64,000 bases of DNA, from assembly GCF_021646545.1 (NCBI RefSeq), contig NZ_JAKIRP010000002.1:434001-498000 (forward strand). The letters run 5' to 3'. The notes under the pieces were generated by a model. That model was not told the DNA's origin, searched no databases, and worked only from the letters and a program-made list of their open reading frames with translations. How positions within the stretch are numbered: the first letter of the stretch is position 1; every line of letters begins with the position of its first letter. This DNA comes from Chitinophaga filiformis (lineage in GTDB: Bacteria; Bacteroidota; Bacteroidia; Chitinophagales; Chitinophagaceae). Made by a program: the position numbers and the translations under genes. Positions 8,425 through 17,217 of the stretch are shown piece after piece.

Positions 8425-9675
8425 TTATTTTATTTGTTGAACCCAGTCCTTCATCACTTGCAGGATAGTCAGTAACTCTTGCTCACTGATGATATATGGA
8501 GGCATCAGGTATAACACATTGCCGATAGGACGGAGCCATACTCCATGTTGCTGGGAGAACTCCTTAAAGCCTGAGAGGCAGGCTGCGTCTTTCATTTCAA
8601 GGGCGCCGAGTGCTCCTATTGATCTTTTGGCTATAATAGCAGGAGAAGTGAAAGTATCAAACTCACGGCGTATGATAGACTGAATGTTTTCTATTTTCTG
8701 CAGATAATGTTCCTCTTCAATAATGGCGATGCTTTGCAATGCCACGGCACAGGCAAGTGGATTGGCCATAAAGGTAGGCCCATGCATCAATGCCTTTTCA
8801 TAATCATCTCCGAGGAAGCTGTCGAATACTGGCGATGTGGCGAGCGTAGCAGCATGTCCCATATAACCTGCCGTCAGTGCTTTACCCAGTATCATGATAT
8901 CGGGTGTAACACCGGCATGTTCAGCAGCAAACATTTTACCCGTACGGCCAAAACCTGTGGCTACTTCATCGAACACGAAAAGTACATTATACCTGGTACA
9001 GAGCTCACGGGCCGTTTTCATGTAAAGCGGCGAATAAATGTTAAAACCGCCTGCGCATTGCACAATAGGCTCAACTATAAAAGCGGCAATGTTCTGATGT
9101 TCACTTTGCAAGAGTGCTTCCAGTTTGTCAGTAGCCGTTTTCACTACGGCTGCATCGGCGTTAAATCCTCCTTCAGGAATATCCAGTATAAATCCTCTTC
9201 TGAGTACATCCGAAAATGCACGGGTGAAATCAGAATCGTCGCTGACTTCCATGGCTTTGAAAGTATCGCCATGATACCCATTTCTCAGTGATATGATCTT
9301 GCTTTTGCCATGATAACCGATATTCTTCCAATACTGGATACTCATTTTCAGCGCTACTTCAACGCCAATAGAACCACTGTCAGAAAAAAAGACATGATTG
9401 AGGCCCTGAGGTGTGATGCTGACAAGTTTCGCAGCCAGATCAATGGCCGGATTATGTGTCATGCCGCCCAACATAACATGGGCGAATTTGTTTGCCTGCG
9501 TAAGTAAGGCGGCGTTGAGCGCCGGATGATTATATCCATGTATGACTGACCACCAGGAAGAGATCCCGTCAATCAGCGAGCGGCCATCTTCCAGGTGCAT
9601 GATCACACCTTCTCCGGATACCATCTTTGGCAACTCGCTTATTTTTCTCATTTGCGTATACGGATACCACAGCAT
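8425..9675 (-). CDS. bioA: Adenosylmethionine-8-amino-7-oxononanoate aminotransferase
   Basis: This PLP enzyme of aminotransferase class III makes 7,8-diaminopelargonic acid in biotin synthesis, using S-adenosylmethionine as amino donor. Diagnostic features are the N-terminal WYPYTQM, the substrate-site DGISSWWSVIHGYNHP, FSDSGSIGVEVA, the cofactor-binding FVFDEVATGFGRTGKM and the PLP-lysine segment LGKALTAGYMG (Lys265). W-Y-P-Y and S-S-W-W are characteristic of BioA rather than of general omega-aminotransferases. The ATG at 9675 is chosen; the frame extends three codons upstream only to a TTG. No other biotin genes lie nearby. A VOC-family gene is 34 bases upstream on the same strand and may share the transcript. 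Confidence 0.92.
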   Translation of the reverse strand: MLWYPYTQMRKISELPKMVSGEGVIMHLEDGRSLIDGISSWWSVIHGYNHPALNAALLTQANKFAHVMLGGMTHNPAIDLAAKLVSITPQGLNHVFFSDSGSIGVEVALKMSIQYWKNIGYHGKSKIISLRNGYHGDTFKAMEVSDDSDFTRAFSDVLRRGFILDIPEGGFNADAAVVKTATDKLEALLQSEHQNIAAFIVEPIVQCAGGFNIYSPLYMKTARELCTRYNVLFVFDEVATGFGRTGKMFAAEHAGVTPDIMILGKALTAGYMGHAATLATSPVFDSFLGDDYEKALMHGPTFMANPLACAVALQSIAIIEEEHYLQKIENIQSIIRREFDTFTSPAIIAKRSIGALGALEMKDAACLSGFKEFSQQHGVWLRPIGNVLYLMPPYIISEQELLTILQVMKDWVQQIK

Positions 9676-9709
9676 AGTCTTCAAAAAATTCCCGCAAAGA
9701 TATTAAATC

Positions 9710-10099
9710 TTAATTTTCTTCTGTCTGTAATACAGAGATGATATTTCCTGCGGGATCTTCAAACCAGGCGATCAATGGTCCGCCATTTCGCCGGCAGATG
9801 CCTTTCTCATCTGTTTTGATCGGCTCATTATATTGCAGAAAACGCACACCTCTTGCCGTGAGACCATCTACAGCCTCTTCTATATTGTCTACCGGGAAAT
9901 TGAGGATCGTAAAAGTGGCGGGTGTATGGTTGTCTTTTTGATAGATCATGATGCCACCTCCTCCATGGATGTTCAGTTGTAAAACGTTACCACCCATTAT
10001 TTCCTCTACATCAAGCCCAAGTGTTTTACTGTAAAATTCCTTTGCCCTGTTGATGTCATTTACCGAAAATCCGCTGAATGCTTTCGTGTTTTTAAACAT
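9710..10099 (-). CDS. VOC-family (glyoxalase/bleomycin-resistance fold) protein
   Basis: The 129-residue product fits a single vicinal-oxygen-chelate unit made of two beta-alpha-beta-beta-beta repeats. Recognisable parts are the opening [22 protein letters not shown], the middle '[19 protein letters not shown]', and the closing [15 protein letters not shown], where the Glu of FEDPAGN is the usual metal ligand. Family members include dioxygenases, glyoxalases and antibiotic-binding proteins; the substrate cannot be inferred. It is divergent from the RNA ligase gene and sits just upstream of bioA. Confidence 0.8.
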   Translation of the reverse strand: MFKNTKAFSGFSVNDINRAKEFYSKTLGLDVEEIMGGNVLQLNIHGGGGIMIYQKDNHTPATFTILNFPVDNIEEAVDGLTARGVRFLQYNEPIKTDEKGICRRNGGPLIAWFEDPAGNIISVLQTEEN

Positions 10100-10196
10100 A
10101 ATGGTAAGGTTTGGTGAGTGATACTAAAGTTAGCATCAATAAATGGACCGGACAGGGGGCAAATGCGGCAATTGAGTAGGAAGATTAGCCCAATTA

Positions 10197-10227
10197 TTTG
10201 ACAGATAAAATAAAATGCATATATTTG
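10197..10227 (+). promoter_or_regulatory. Consensus Bacteroidota promoter for the RNA ligase gene
   Basis: TTTG at 10197-10200, 19 bases, then TATATTTG at 10220-10227. This matches the TTTG/TAnnTTTG pattern with ideal spacing and predicts transcription from about 10234, leaving an 80-base leader. Confidence 0.75.
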
Positions 10228-10314
10228 CGGCCCTTATCTATATACCTGGCCTCTATAGATGGAATAAAACAACATTTGTAACCCAACAAAAACTTCACAT
10301 TCGAAAGTACAACA

Positions 10315-11322
10315 ATGGAAAGGAAATTGGTATCCCCGGTTGTTATAGACGACATACAACCTATTGCCGGGGCTGATCTGATAGAAGTAGCCACCGTTAA
10401 AGGGTGGAAATTAGTGGTCAAGAAAAATGAATTCCACATCGGCGATCATGCGGTGTATTGTGAAATAGATTCATTCCTGCCTGTCAGGGAAGAATTTGAA
10501 TTTCTCAGGAAAAGCTCTTACCGGAAAATGGGAGAGCAGGAAGGTTTCAGGCTCAAAACAATGAAGCTGAGAGGGCAGATCTCCCAGGGATTATTGCTGC
10601 CTGTCAGTCTGCTGGAAGGATACACTTACCAGATCGGAGAAGATGTATCTGCACGTTTGGGCATCATCAAATATGAACCTCCTATACCTGCTGCTTTAGG
10701 CGGCATTGCAAAGGGCTTATTCCCTTCTTTCATGCCTAAGACAGACGAAGAAAGGCTCCAGAACCTGAGCGGCCAATACGAATCCTTCAGGCAACATACT
10801 TTTTACGTTACCGAAAAGCTGGATGGTTCTTCTGTTACTTTTTACCTGAATGAAGGCGTGTTTGGTGTATGCTCACGTAATCTCGACCTGGAGGAAACAG
10901 CAGATAATACCTTCTGGAAAATCGCAAGAGCTGAAAACATAGAGGAGAAGCTGGCTGCCCTGGGCAAGAATATCGCTATACAGGGAGAGTTGATCGGAGA
11001 GGGTGTACAGGGTAATGCTTACGGCCTCAGAGGACAAACAGTACGATTCTTCAATGCCTTTGATATAGATCGCTATGAATACCTGGCATTGGATGAATTT
11101 AAAGCGCTGATTGCATCGCTTGGACTGCATACAGTGCCTATCCTGGATCTGCAGTACACCTTGCCTGCATCATTGGATGAATTGCTGACGATTGCAGATG
11201 GTGTGTCGGTCTTAAGTCCGCAGGGCAAAGCGGTGGAAAGGGAAGGGTTAGTGATCCGTTCAACAGATAGGAAGATTTCGTTTAAAGTGATCTCAAATAA
11301 GTTCCTGCTGAACGAAAGATAA
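10315..11322 (+). CDS. ATP-dependent RNA ligase, Deinococcus DraRnl (Rnl5) type
   Basis: The nucleotidyltransferase motif I KLDGS is at residues 168-172, with Lys168 as the residue that would carry AMP. Motif III-like RFFNAFDID, motif IV EGLVIR and motif V SFKVIS follow in order. The N-terminal 120 residues, beginning with a VIDDIQPIAGADLIEVATV segment, resemble the OB-fold module placed ahead of the ligase domain in DraRnl; most other ligases have it behind. Known members seal 3'-OH/5'-PO4 nicks in duplexes containing RNA. At 335 residues it is full length. It has its own promoter and a strong terminator, so it is an independent unit with no tRNA-repair or toxin partner beside it. Confidence 0.85.
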   Translation: MERKLVSPVVIDDIQPIAGADLIEVATVKGWKLVVKKNEFHIGDHAVYCEIDSFLPVREEFEFLRKSSYRKMGEQEGFRLKTMKLRGQISQGLLLPVSLLEGYTYQIGEDVSARLGIIKYEPPIPAALGGIAKGLFPSFMPKTDEERLQNLSGQYESFRQHTFYVTEKLDGSSVTFYLNEGVFGVCSRNLDLEETADNTFWKIARAENIEEKLAALGKNIAIQGELIGEGVQGNAYGLRGQTVRFFNAFDIDRYEYLALDEFKALIASLGLHTVPILDLQYTLPASLDELLTIADGVSVLSPQGKAVEREGLVIRSTDRKISFKVISNKFLLNER

Positions 11323-11356
11323 AAAAGGTGCTCGCCGGTAGGCAGAGCACCTTTTT
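11322..11356. terminator. Bidirectional intrinsic terminator
   Basis: A perfect 12-bp stem, AAAAAGGTGCTC with GAGCACCTTTTT, supplies T runs in both directions between the RNA ligase gene and the convergent beta-barrel array. Confidence 0.88.
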
Positions 11357-11359
11357 CCA

Positions 11360-12049
11360 TTAACTGAATTTTTTGAGGAAGTAACCTACGCTTATGCCTA
11401 AATAGCCGTTGTAGCTTCTGACAACAGTATAGCTGGTATTATTAGTTCCCAGGCTATAAATAACATTAAAGAACAAGCCATTCTTCAGTTCATAACCTCC
11501 GAGCAAGTTGATTCCTACATCGTAAGGTTTCATATAATCTACACCCAGCTCACTGTGATCGCTATTGAACGGCGGGTACTTTTTATATTTTATGATGTTA
11601 TAATCAAGCGAAGAATGCCGCCCATCCTGATAACCCTCCACTCTTTCTCTGCCACTTACACCGCGGCCGATATAGGGACCTGCTCCCAGAAATAACCTAC
11701 CATTACCGATCTTTGGTTTATACAACAGGTGTGCTTGTAATTCAAGATAGAGAAGACGCCTTTTGTATTCGTAATGAGTATCATATATATCGGCAATGGT
11801 TGAATAATTATAGCTCTTTTGGTTAAAGATCACTTGTGGCTGCAGATAGAAATTCTTCCATAAATGCTGATCTGCTACCAATCCGGCGCGCCATCCGGTT
11901 CCGTAGGATACTTTATAGTTCCAGGGCTCCCAGTTGACGTCAGGATATACGAAGGATAAATTATATCCGCCGATAACACCTATGGATGTTTGAGCATAGG
12001 CGGGCGCTATACCAGTGGCTAGTAAAATAAATAGTATAATCTTTTTCAT
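11360..12049 (-). CDS. Outer-membrane beta-barrel protein, tandem paralogue 4
   Basis: Last of four adjacent paralogues. It has a signal peptide (MKKIILFILLATGIAPAYAQ) followed by TSIGVIGGYN, the first barrel strand, and ends in YLGISVGYFLKKFS, with a terminal aromatic-containing strand typical of outer-membrane barrels. Internal landmarks shared by all four copies are GWRAGL, the QPQ motif, LYLELQ, GAGPYI.RG, KPYD.G.N and KNGLFFN. The family fits PF13568-like (PorT-type) barrels, whose role is usually unknown. At 229 residues an eight-strand barrel is likely. It sits 87 bases after the preceding copy and directly before the bidirectional terminator. Confidence 0.8.
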   Translation of the reverse strand: MKKIILFILLATGIAPAYAQTSIGVIGGYNLSFVYPDVNWEPWNYKVSYGTGWRAGLVADQHLWKNFYLQPQVIFNQKSYNYSTIADIYDTHYEYKRRLLYLELQAHLLYKPKIGNGRLFLGAGPYIGRGVSGRERVEGYQDGRHSSLDYNIIKYKKYPPFNSDHSELGVDYMKPYDVGINLLGGYELKNGLFFNVIYSLGTNNTSYTVVRSYNGYLGISVGYFLKKFS

Positions 12050-12136
12050 GAATCTGGATTGTTCTGAACAGTGAGATGAATTGCATGTAGCGCTATATGT
12101 TGCGTTCTTATATACGCTGTGATAACATATTGCTGC

Positions 12137-12838
12137 TTAGCTGAATCTTTTTAGGAAGTAACCTGCTGTCAGGCCGAAATAAGTGTTTTTACTTTCAAAT
12201 CCCCTGGTATATCCACGATTGTTTAATTCCCTGCCATAGGTGACATTGAAAAACAGGCCGTTCTTTAGTTCGTAACCTGCAAGGAAGTTAAATCCTACAT
12301 CATAAGGTTTTACGTGGACCACATTACCATAGCTGTAATCAGGTTTTTTGTTCCTGTAAACTATGGCAGAGTAGTTAGTGGAGCTTTGCAGCACTCCGTT
12401 CTGATCGTAAGATTGTATATCCCATGTTTCCAGGCCACCGATGCCCCGGGCAATATAAGGACCTGCACCAACAAATAACTTACTTTTACCGATCTGTTGT
12501 TTAAACAGGAGGTTGGCCTGTAATTCGAGATAGAGAAGCCGTGTTTTGAATTCGCCAGTTGCATAAGCGGGTGCTACGTTAGTGGTGAAAGGTCTATTGT
12601 AGCCCTTCTCGTTCAATAACAATTGTGGCTGAAGGTAGAATTTCTTCCATAAACGTTTGTCTGCTACCAATCCCGCACGCCATCCTGACCGGGAAGATAC
12701 CTTGTATCCCAGCACTTCATGATTGGATTTAGGATAAATTGAGTTTAAATTATATCCTCCAATAATGCCTACGGATGTCTGCCCAAAAGATGGCGTTATG
12801 CCGATGGCCAGCAAGGCTAACAGGATGATTTTTTTCAT
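12137..12838 (-). CDS. Outer-membrane beta-barrel protein, tandem paralogue 3
   Basis: Signal peptide MKKIILLALLAIGITPSFGQ, then the TSVGIIGGYN strand and the conserved landmarks GWRAGLVADKRLWKKFYLQP, LYLELQANLLFK and GAGPYIARG. It ends TYFGLTAGYFLKRFS. The 233 residues differ from the other copies mainly in the loops after the first strand and around residues 145-170, which would be surface-exposed. Spacing to the next copy downstream is 87 bases and to the one upstream 64 bases, consistent with one transcript. Confidence 0.8.
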   Translation of the reverse strand: MKKIILLALLAIGITPSFGQTSVGIIGGYNLNSIYPKSNHEVLGYKVSSRSGWRAGLVADKRLWKKFYLQPQLLLNEKGYNRPFTTNVAPAYATGEFKTRLLYLELQANLLFKQQIGKSKLFVGAGPYIARGIGGLETWDIQSYDQNGVLQSSTNYSAIVYRNKKPDYSYGNVVHVKPYDVGFNFLAGYELKNGLFFNVTYGRELNNRGYTRGFESKNTYFGLTAGYFLKRFS

Positions 12839-12902
12839 GATTTTTAAATTAGTGGATAAGAATAAAGGTTGATTGTATGCGAATTGGAAAGGATGTTGCC
12901 AA

Positions 12903-13598
12903 TTAACTGAATTTTTTAAAGAAATAACCTACGCTCAGACCGAAATAAGTGTTTTTGTCTATATTGCCGGAGGAATGGCCGTGGAAGATGTGGTTTAACC
13001 CCAGACTATAAACTGCATTAAAGAATAGGCCATTTTTAAGCTCATAACCTGCCTGGAAGTTAACGCCTATATCATAGGGCTTCAGGTAAGTAACACCATC
13101 CGCCTCAGCACCAATCGGCTCTTTATCACGGTATTTTATCGGATAGTAATTGGAAATTCTGCGGCCATTCCATTCCTCATCGTACCTATCTTTACCAGAG
13201 ATGCCTCTGCCAATATATGGTCCTGCGCCGGCAAAAATCTTTCCTGCTCCGGTCTGCTGTTTAAACAGCAGACTGGTTTGCAGTTCGAGATATGTGAACC
13301 GCCTTCTCGCATATACAAAGCTGTATTGGACTGCATCGGAGCTAGTAACGTCGATGTTATGACCTTTGGTATTTAAGAGCAATTGTGGCTGAAGATGGAA
13401 TTTGCCGAATAAATGATGATCTGTGATGATGCCAGCTCTCCAACCAGCGTAAGGGTTGACATCAAGACCACTTGCTTTTGTGTTATTCCGGGAACGTAGT
13501 GAAGCATGATTATATCCACCAATAATGCCTATGGATGTCTGCGCAAAAGCAGGTGCTGTACAGATGGCCAGCAAAGCTAACAGTATGAAGTTTTTCAT
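12903..13598 (-). CDS. Outer-membrane beta-barrel protein, tandem paralogue 2
   Basis: Signal peptide MKNFILLALLAICTAPAFAQ followed by TSIGIIGGYNHASL. The barrel landmarks are retained (GWRAGIITDHHLFGKFHLQP, LELQTSLLFKQQTGAGKIF, GAGPYIGRGISG, KPYDIGVNFQAGYELKNGLF) and the last strand is TYFGLSVGYFFKKFS. The long exposed loops again diverge most from the other copies. Position inside the array, same strand and short gaps suggest cotranscription and origin by tandem duplication. Confidence 0.8.
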   Translation of the reverse strand: MKNFILLALLAICTAPAFAQTSIGIIGGYNHASLRSRNNTKASGLDVNPYAGWRAGIITDHHLFGKFHLQPQLLLNTKGHNIDVTSSDAVQYSFVYARRRFTYLELQTSLLFKQQTGAGKIFAGAGPYIGRGISGKDRYDEEWNGRRISNYYPIKYRDKEPIGAEADGVTYLKPYDIGVNFQAGYELKNGLFFNAVYSLGLNHIFHGHSSGNIDKNTYFGLSVGYFFKKFS

Positions 13599-13682
13599 GA
13601 AATGTCGGATTAATTAAAACAAGGGAAAGACCGGATGAAATGTTGACTAGTTCCAGTTACTACTGAAGCAAGGTCATATGAG

Positions 13683-14372
13683 TTAGCTTAATTTTTTTAA
13701 GAAATAGCCTACGCCCAATCCGAAATAGGTGTTTTTAGATTTGAGCTCTTTGCTATAGTTATAGTTAGTTAACCCCAGACTATACACTGCGTTAAAGAAC
13801 AAGCCATTTTTACATTCGTAACCTGTCTGAAAGTTAAGTCCGGCATCATAAGGCTTCTGATAAGAAACGGTGGCGTCATTGCCGCTTTCCTTCCTGAACT
13901 TTATAGGGAATTTCTGATCGTAAGATGTTGTTCCGTCGCTATAAACCTGAAACCCCCTGGCTCTTAATTTGCCGCCGATGCCCCGGCTTAGGTATGGACC
14001 GGCTCCTATCAATAATTTGCCGCTACCCAAAGGTTCCTTAAATAATAAATTAGCTTGTAATTCCAGATAAAGCATCCGGAGAATGCGTTCACTAGAAAAG
14101 GCAAAGGGGCCATTATAATAATAACGGGATTTATAACCTTTGCTATTCAACAATAATTGTGGTTGGAGATGGAATTTCTTCCATAGTCGATGGTCCGCTA
14201 TCAGGCCGGCACGCCATCCTTGTTTGAAATCATAATCCCAGCTGCCATACATTTGTTTTTGTTTCGGATGTAGCGACGCCAGATTATATCCTCCAATAAC
14301 GCCTACGGATGTCTGAGAATAAACGGGTAACATGCTGATGGCCAGCAAGGCTAACAGTAAAATTTTTTTCAT
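13683..14372 (-). CDS. Outer-membrane beta-barrel protein, tandem paralogue 1 (first gene of the array)
   Basis: Promoter-proximal member of the array. It carries the signal MKKILLLALLAISMLPVYSQ, TSVGVIGGYNLASL, then GWRAGLIADHRLWKKFHLQP, LYLELQANLLFKEPLGSGKL and GAGPYLSRGIGG, and ends TYFGLGVGYFLKKLS. Copies 1 and 2 share HLQPQLLLN-x-KG. An imperfect inverted repeat resembling a TetR-type operator lies about 60-80 bases upstream of its start. Ligand and function are unknown; transport or adhesion are possible for small barrels but unsupported here. Confidence 0.8.
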   Translation of the reverse strand: MKKILLLALLAISMLPVYSQTSVGVIGGYNLASLHPKQKQMYGSWDYDFKQGWRAGLIADHRLWKKFHLQPQLLLNSKGYKSRYYYNGPFAFSSERILRMLYLELQANLLFKEPLGSGKLLIGAGPYLSRGIGGKLRARGFQVYSDGTTSYDQKFPIKFRKESGNDATVSYQKPYDAGLNFQTGYECKNGLFFNAVYSLGLTNYNYSKELKSKNTYFGLGVGYFLKKLS

Positions 14373-14649
14373 GAACGTTTGGGTTTTGTTTGCATCGAAA
14401 GTAAATCAATCGCTCTAAAAGAAAAGTTAAACTGAACAGTTTGAATGACCGTTCACGCTATTTTAACTTTTTGTTTTCGTTTACGCCGTGAAGTACTTTA
14501 TATAACATAAAAGCCTCACCATTTTGTTGATACATATACAGCTTGCCGATTCGTTATTAAATGAGCGTACCCGCGTAATAGTGATTTGTCGATGTATAAG
14601 AATACAGAAGGTGCAATAGTAAAAAAATGCTTTAACAGAAAGGCGTATA
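14373..14649. other. Upstream region of the barrel array with a possible operator
   Basis: No gene is supported here. At 14442-14455 lies TGAATGACCGTTCA, and a further TGAAC at 14433-14437 pairs with GTTCA at 14451-14455 as an interrupted inverted repeat. TGAAT-N-CCGTTCA forms occur in TetR-family operators, but no TetR gene is in the window. Beyond the site the sequence is AT-rich and unremarkable. Confidence 0.3.
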
Positions 14650-14683
14650 AAAAAATCAGGAGAAGGATATGCTCCTTCTCCTG
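14650..14683 (-). terminator. Intrinsic terminator after the PKD-domain gene
   Basis: A perfect 11-bp stem CAGGAGAAGGA/TCCTTCTCCTG with loop TATGC, followed on the minus strand by seven T residues. Confidence 0.85.
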
Positions 14684-14706
14684 CGATGAAACAATGTAGC
14701 TTGCGA

Positions 14707-15099
14707 TTACATGGAAATAATGATTGTTTTTTCAATCACAAATGTCTCACCAGTTACATATCGTACAGTCATCGTTACATTATATGCACCTGCATAATAG
14801 AAAGAGTGATTGACGCCAATTTTGTTCAATACAGGGGGCGTACCATCACCGAAATCCCAGTCAACAGATGCTACGTTGTCACGCTCGGTTGGACCAGGTA
14901 CAGACAGGATGAATGTAGCGACCCATTCACCGGGATTTACCGAGCCGTAAGGACGAACAAAGTGAAAAAAGTCCGGCGTTGGTACGGTGTCTGTGGCTGA
15001 TTGTGAGATTTTTGTGTTGTTAGTAGATTGAATGGTAGTATTTGCGTACATGCCAATGCTTGCAAATACGAGGAGAACGGCTAACAATGATCTTTTCAT
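14707..15099 (-). CDS. Secreted single PKD-domain protein
   Basis: The 130-residue product has a signal peptide (MKRSLLAVLLVFASIGMYAN) and one PKD-type immunoglobulin-like domain. The PKD signature is clear in VASVDWDFGDGTPP, followed by NHSFYYAGAYNVTMTV; WDFGDG and H-x-F-x-x-x-G-x-Y-x-V are the core positions. PKD domains mediate protein or polysaccharide contact at the cell surface. No catalytic module is attached, which is unusual because most PKD domains are parts of larger enzymes. It has its own terminator. Function unknown. Confidence 0.8.
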   Translation of the reverse strand: MKRSLLAVLLVFASIGMYANTTIQSTNNTKISQSATDTVPTPDFFHFVRPYGSVNPGEWVATFILSVPGPTERDNVASVDWDFGDGTPPVLNKIGVNHSFYYAGAYNVTMTVRYVTGETFVIEKTIIISM

Positions 15100-15213
15100 A
15101 GTAGAAGGGATTTTGGGTAAACAAAAAATAAAAATATTTTCACAGTGAAAATAGACAGTAACTAATGATGTAAAATGTTAAAATACTGCAGTTGAGTATA
15201 TGTACTCAGCCGG

Positions 15214-15250
15214 AATAAAGGCTGTCCACCATAGGAAAACAGCCCTTATT
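15214..15250 (-). terminator. Terminator-like hairpin after the beta-helix gene
   Basis: AATAAAGGCTGT pairs with ACAGCCCTTATT with one mismatch around a 13-base loop; the minus strand reads TTTATT at the end of the stem. Confidence 0.55.
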
Positions 15251-15268
15251 TATATGGATATTAGCCCA

Positions 15269-17122
15269 TTAGTACGCGTCTGTCTCTATTGTCAGGAATG
15301 TATGATAGTCAACGCCTGTTGTACCGCCGGAATAATCCGATACTGTGACTCCTACACTTAAATTACCCGTTGCGTTCGCGGTGAATGGAATCACATGACA
15401 AACCATGCGCATCCCGGTGCCATAAAGCTTGTGGAACTGTGCGCTACTGCCTGGCGCATTGGGAATGGTCACACTTACACCAGACGTGGCGAGTTGAAGT
15501 ACCTGTCCTGCAACAGAAGGATTAAATGCACCTACAAGGGTGATCCTTCCTTTCATACCATTGTACACAGGAATGGAAGCAGTACTAACGGACAACAGAT
15601 TGCTGCTGCTGTAGGTATTTACAGGAACGTTTGCAAAAGCTTTCTGAGTTGATAAACCATTGCCCCGCAGATTTGATACAGTAATACTGTTGTTAGACGG
15701 ATTATTAATGATAGCGCCACTTCCCGCGTGTAGAACACCTTCGATATTGGTGAATGAAACATTCGCCCCTTTTATGTTCACCGCGTTTATGACATTCTGA
15801 TTGCTTGTCAGCTTGGAGATATTGAATACGGTGGAGTCGCTGTCCAACTCTACAATGGCGCCGTTAATGCTGGTTGGGGAAACCTTTTCCACATACACAC
15901 CTGTGATGTTAAGATGCGCTATTCGTGGCCCGATCTGAATAGCGTTGTCGTTTATGCCGTTAAAGACGTTGTCAGATATTTCAGTCAGCAGGCTCCATAT
16001 ACCAGGGGTCAGATTGCTGATCTTAATAGCTCCCTGATGGATATTGTTACTAGCGATAGTGTTGGTGCGTGCATTGGCAGGTGTTGCTAGTGCATTATCT
16101 CTTTCCAGGAGAATTGAATAAGCCCTGTAGCCGCCGATGTACAAGCCACCTTCGTCATTAAAAGGCAACTGAATACCGATATAGTTGCCGATGATCTTCC
16201 AGAAAGCGGCGTTTCTCATGTAAATGCCATACTGGGCATTATCAATTGTACATCCTTCAATAACGAGTCCTTCGTTGGTGAAATCGCCACCCGAGTAAGT
16301 TGACTCGGATTTGATACCGTAGGAACCTGCATTATTGGATCCTGCACAATAAATAACCGTATCCCTTACTATACTTTCAGCGTGTTTATTCTGAAAGTAG
16401 ATGCCGTTCAAGTTGCCTGACAGCCAGCAATTATCTACCAGTATATTACGGCAGATATTAAACTTAATCGCAGTGTCAAAATCGACAATATTACATTGAA
16501 TGACGCGGATAAATTTGTAGAACGCAAGGTCTTCGAGAATGATGGGAGGATTTTTTTTTGCGTAACCGCTAAAACTAAGGCAGGTGGTGCCGGAAGTTTT
16601 TCCTTTCCCCTGGAAGTTTACCTCTACGAACTCAATTCCTTCGGCGTTTACTTGTGCCGGCTGATTCAGTGTGAAAGTGAAAAGTGTACCGCCGGTAAAA
16701 TCAGCTGTGATGAGACACCTGTTGCCTACAAATCGCACACTCGAATATCCTACAAAGGACAAACCAGCCGTTAATCGGTAATTACCACGTCCCAGCAGAA
16801 TCTCTGATCCGGAACCTGCTGTTTGAATACATTTGGTAAATGCTGTATCATCTGCTGTAATACCATCTCCTTTTGCTCCAAACCAGCGAATATTCAGTGA
16901 AGATGTGTAAATACGTTTCCATCTTCCGGTTGTTACCGGCGTGCCTCCGACGGTCACTGAGAAGATCGTACCTAAGTTGTCTGCTTCGGTTGAATCTGCA
17001 TCCCAGTAAAACTCACCACCTCCCTTATCATCGGGCGCATAATATCCCAGCAGGGTGCTGATTTCATTAGAGGAGGGGATTGCAGAGAGGGTCTTTAACT
17101 CACTGACGTTGTTAAATGTCAT
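15269..17122 (-). CDS. Right-handed parallel beta-helix protein, pectate lyase_3-like
   Basis: The ATG at 17122 gives 617 residues; the frame reaches a TTG nine codons earlier, which looks less likely. The N-terminal region (residues 1-80) has [18 protein letters not shown] and GRWKRIY, a small domain often found ahead of beta-helices in phage tailspike-like and pectate-lyase-like proteins. [19 protein letters not shown] is the classic entry to the pectate lyase superfamily helix. Repeated short strands follow with many Asn and Ile ladders. No signal peptide, lipobox or sorting tail is visible. The lyase versus hydrolase question cannot be resolved because no Asp-rich GH28 active site is seen. 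It is 95 bases downstream of the GntR gene on the same strand. Confidence 0.75.
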   Translation of the reverse strand: MTFNNVSELKTLSAIPSSNEISTLLGYYAPDDKGGGEFYWDADSTEADNLGTIFSVTVGGTPVTTGRWKRIYTSSLNIRWFGAKGDGITADDTAFTKCIQTAGSGSEILLGRGNYRLTAGLSFVGYSSVRFVGNRCLITADFTGGTLFTFTLNQPAQVNAEGIEFVEVNFQGKGKTSGTTCLSFSGYAKKNPPIILEDLAFYKFIRVIQCNIVDFDTAIKFNICRNILVDNCWLSGNLNGIYFQNKHAESIVRDTVIYCAGSNNAGSYGIKSESTYSGGDFTNEGLVIEGCTIDNAQYGIYMRNAAFWKIIGNYIGIQLPFNDEGGLYIGGYRAYSILLERDNALATPANARTNTIASNNIHQGAIKISNLTPGIWSLLTEISDNVFNGINDNAIQIGPRIAHLNITGVYVEKVSPTSINGAIVELDSDSTVFNISKLTSNQNVINAVNIKGANVSFTNIEGVLHAGSGAIINNPSNNSITVSNLRGNGLSTQKAFANVPVNTYSSSNLLSVSTASIPVYNGMKGRITLVGAFNPSVAGQVLQLATSGVSVTIPNAPGSSAQFHKLYGTGMRMVCHVIPFTANATGNLSVGVTVSDYSGGTTGVDYHTFLTIETDAY

Positions 17123-17217
17123 GTTCCAAATCTTTGAGGTTAATTGCAAAAATGCTACTCAAAGATCGCTTGTCACTACGCATGGAAAATACGTAGTCAA
17201 ACATAAAAAACCACTAC

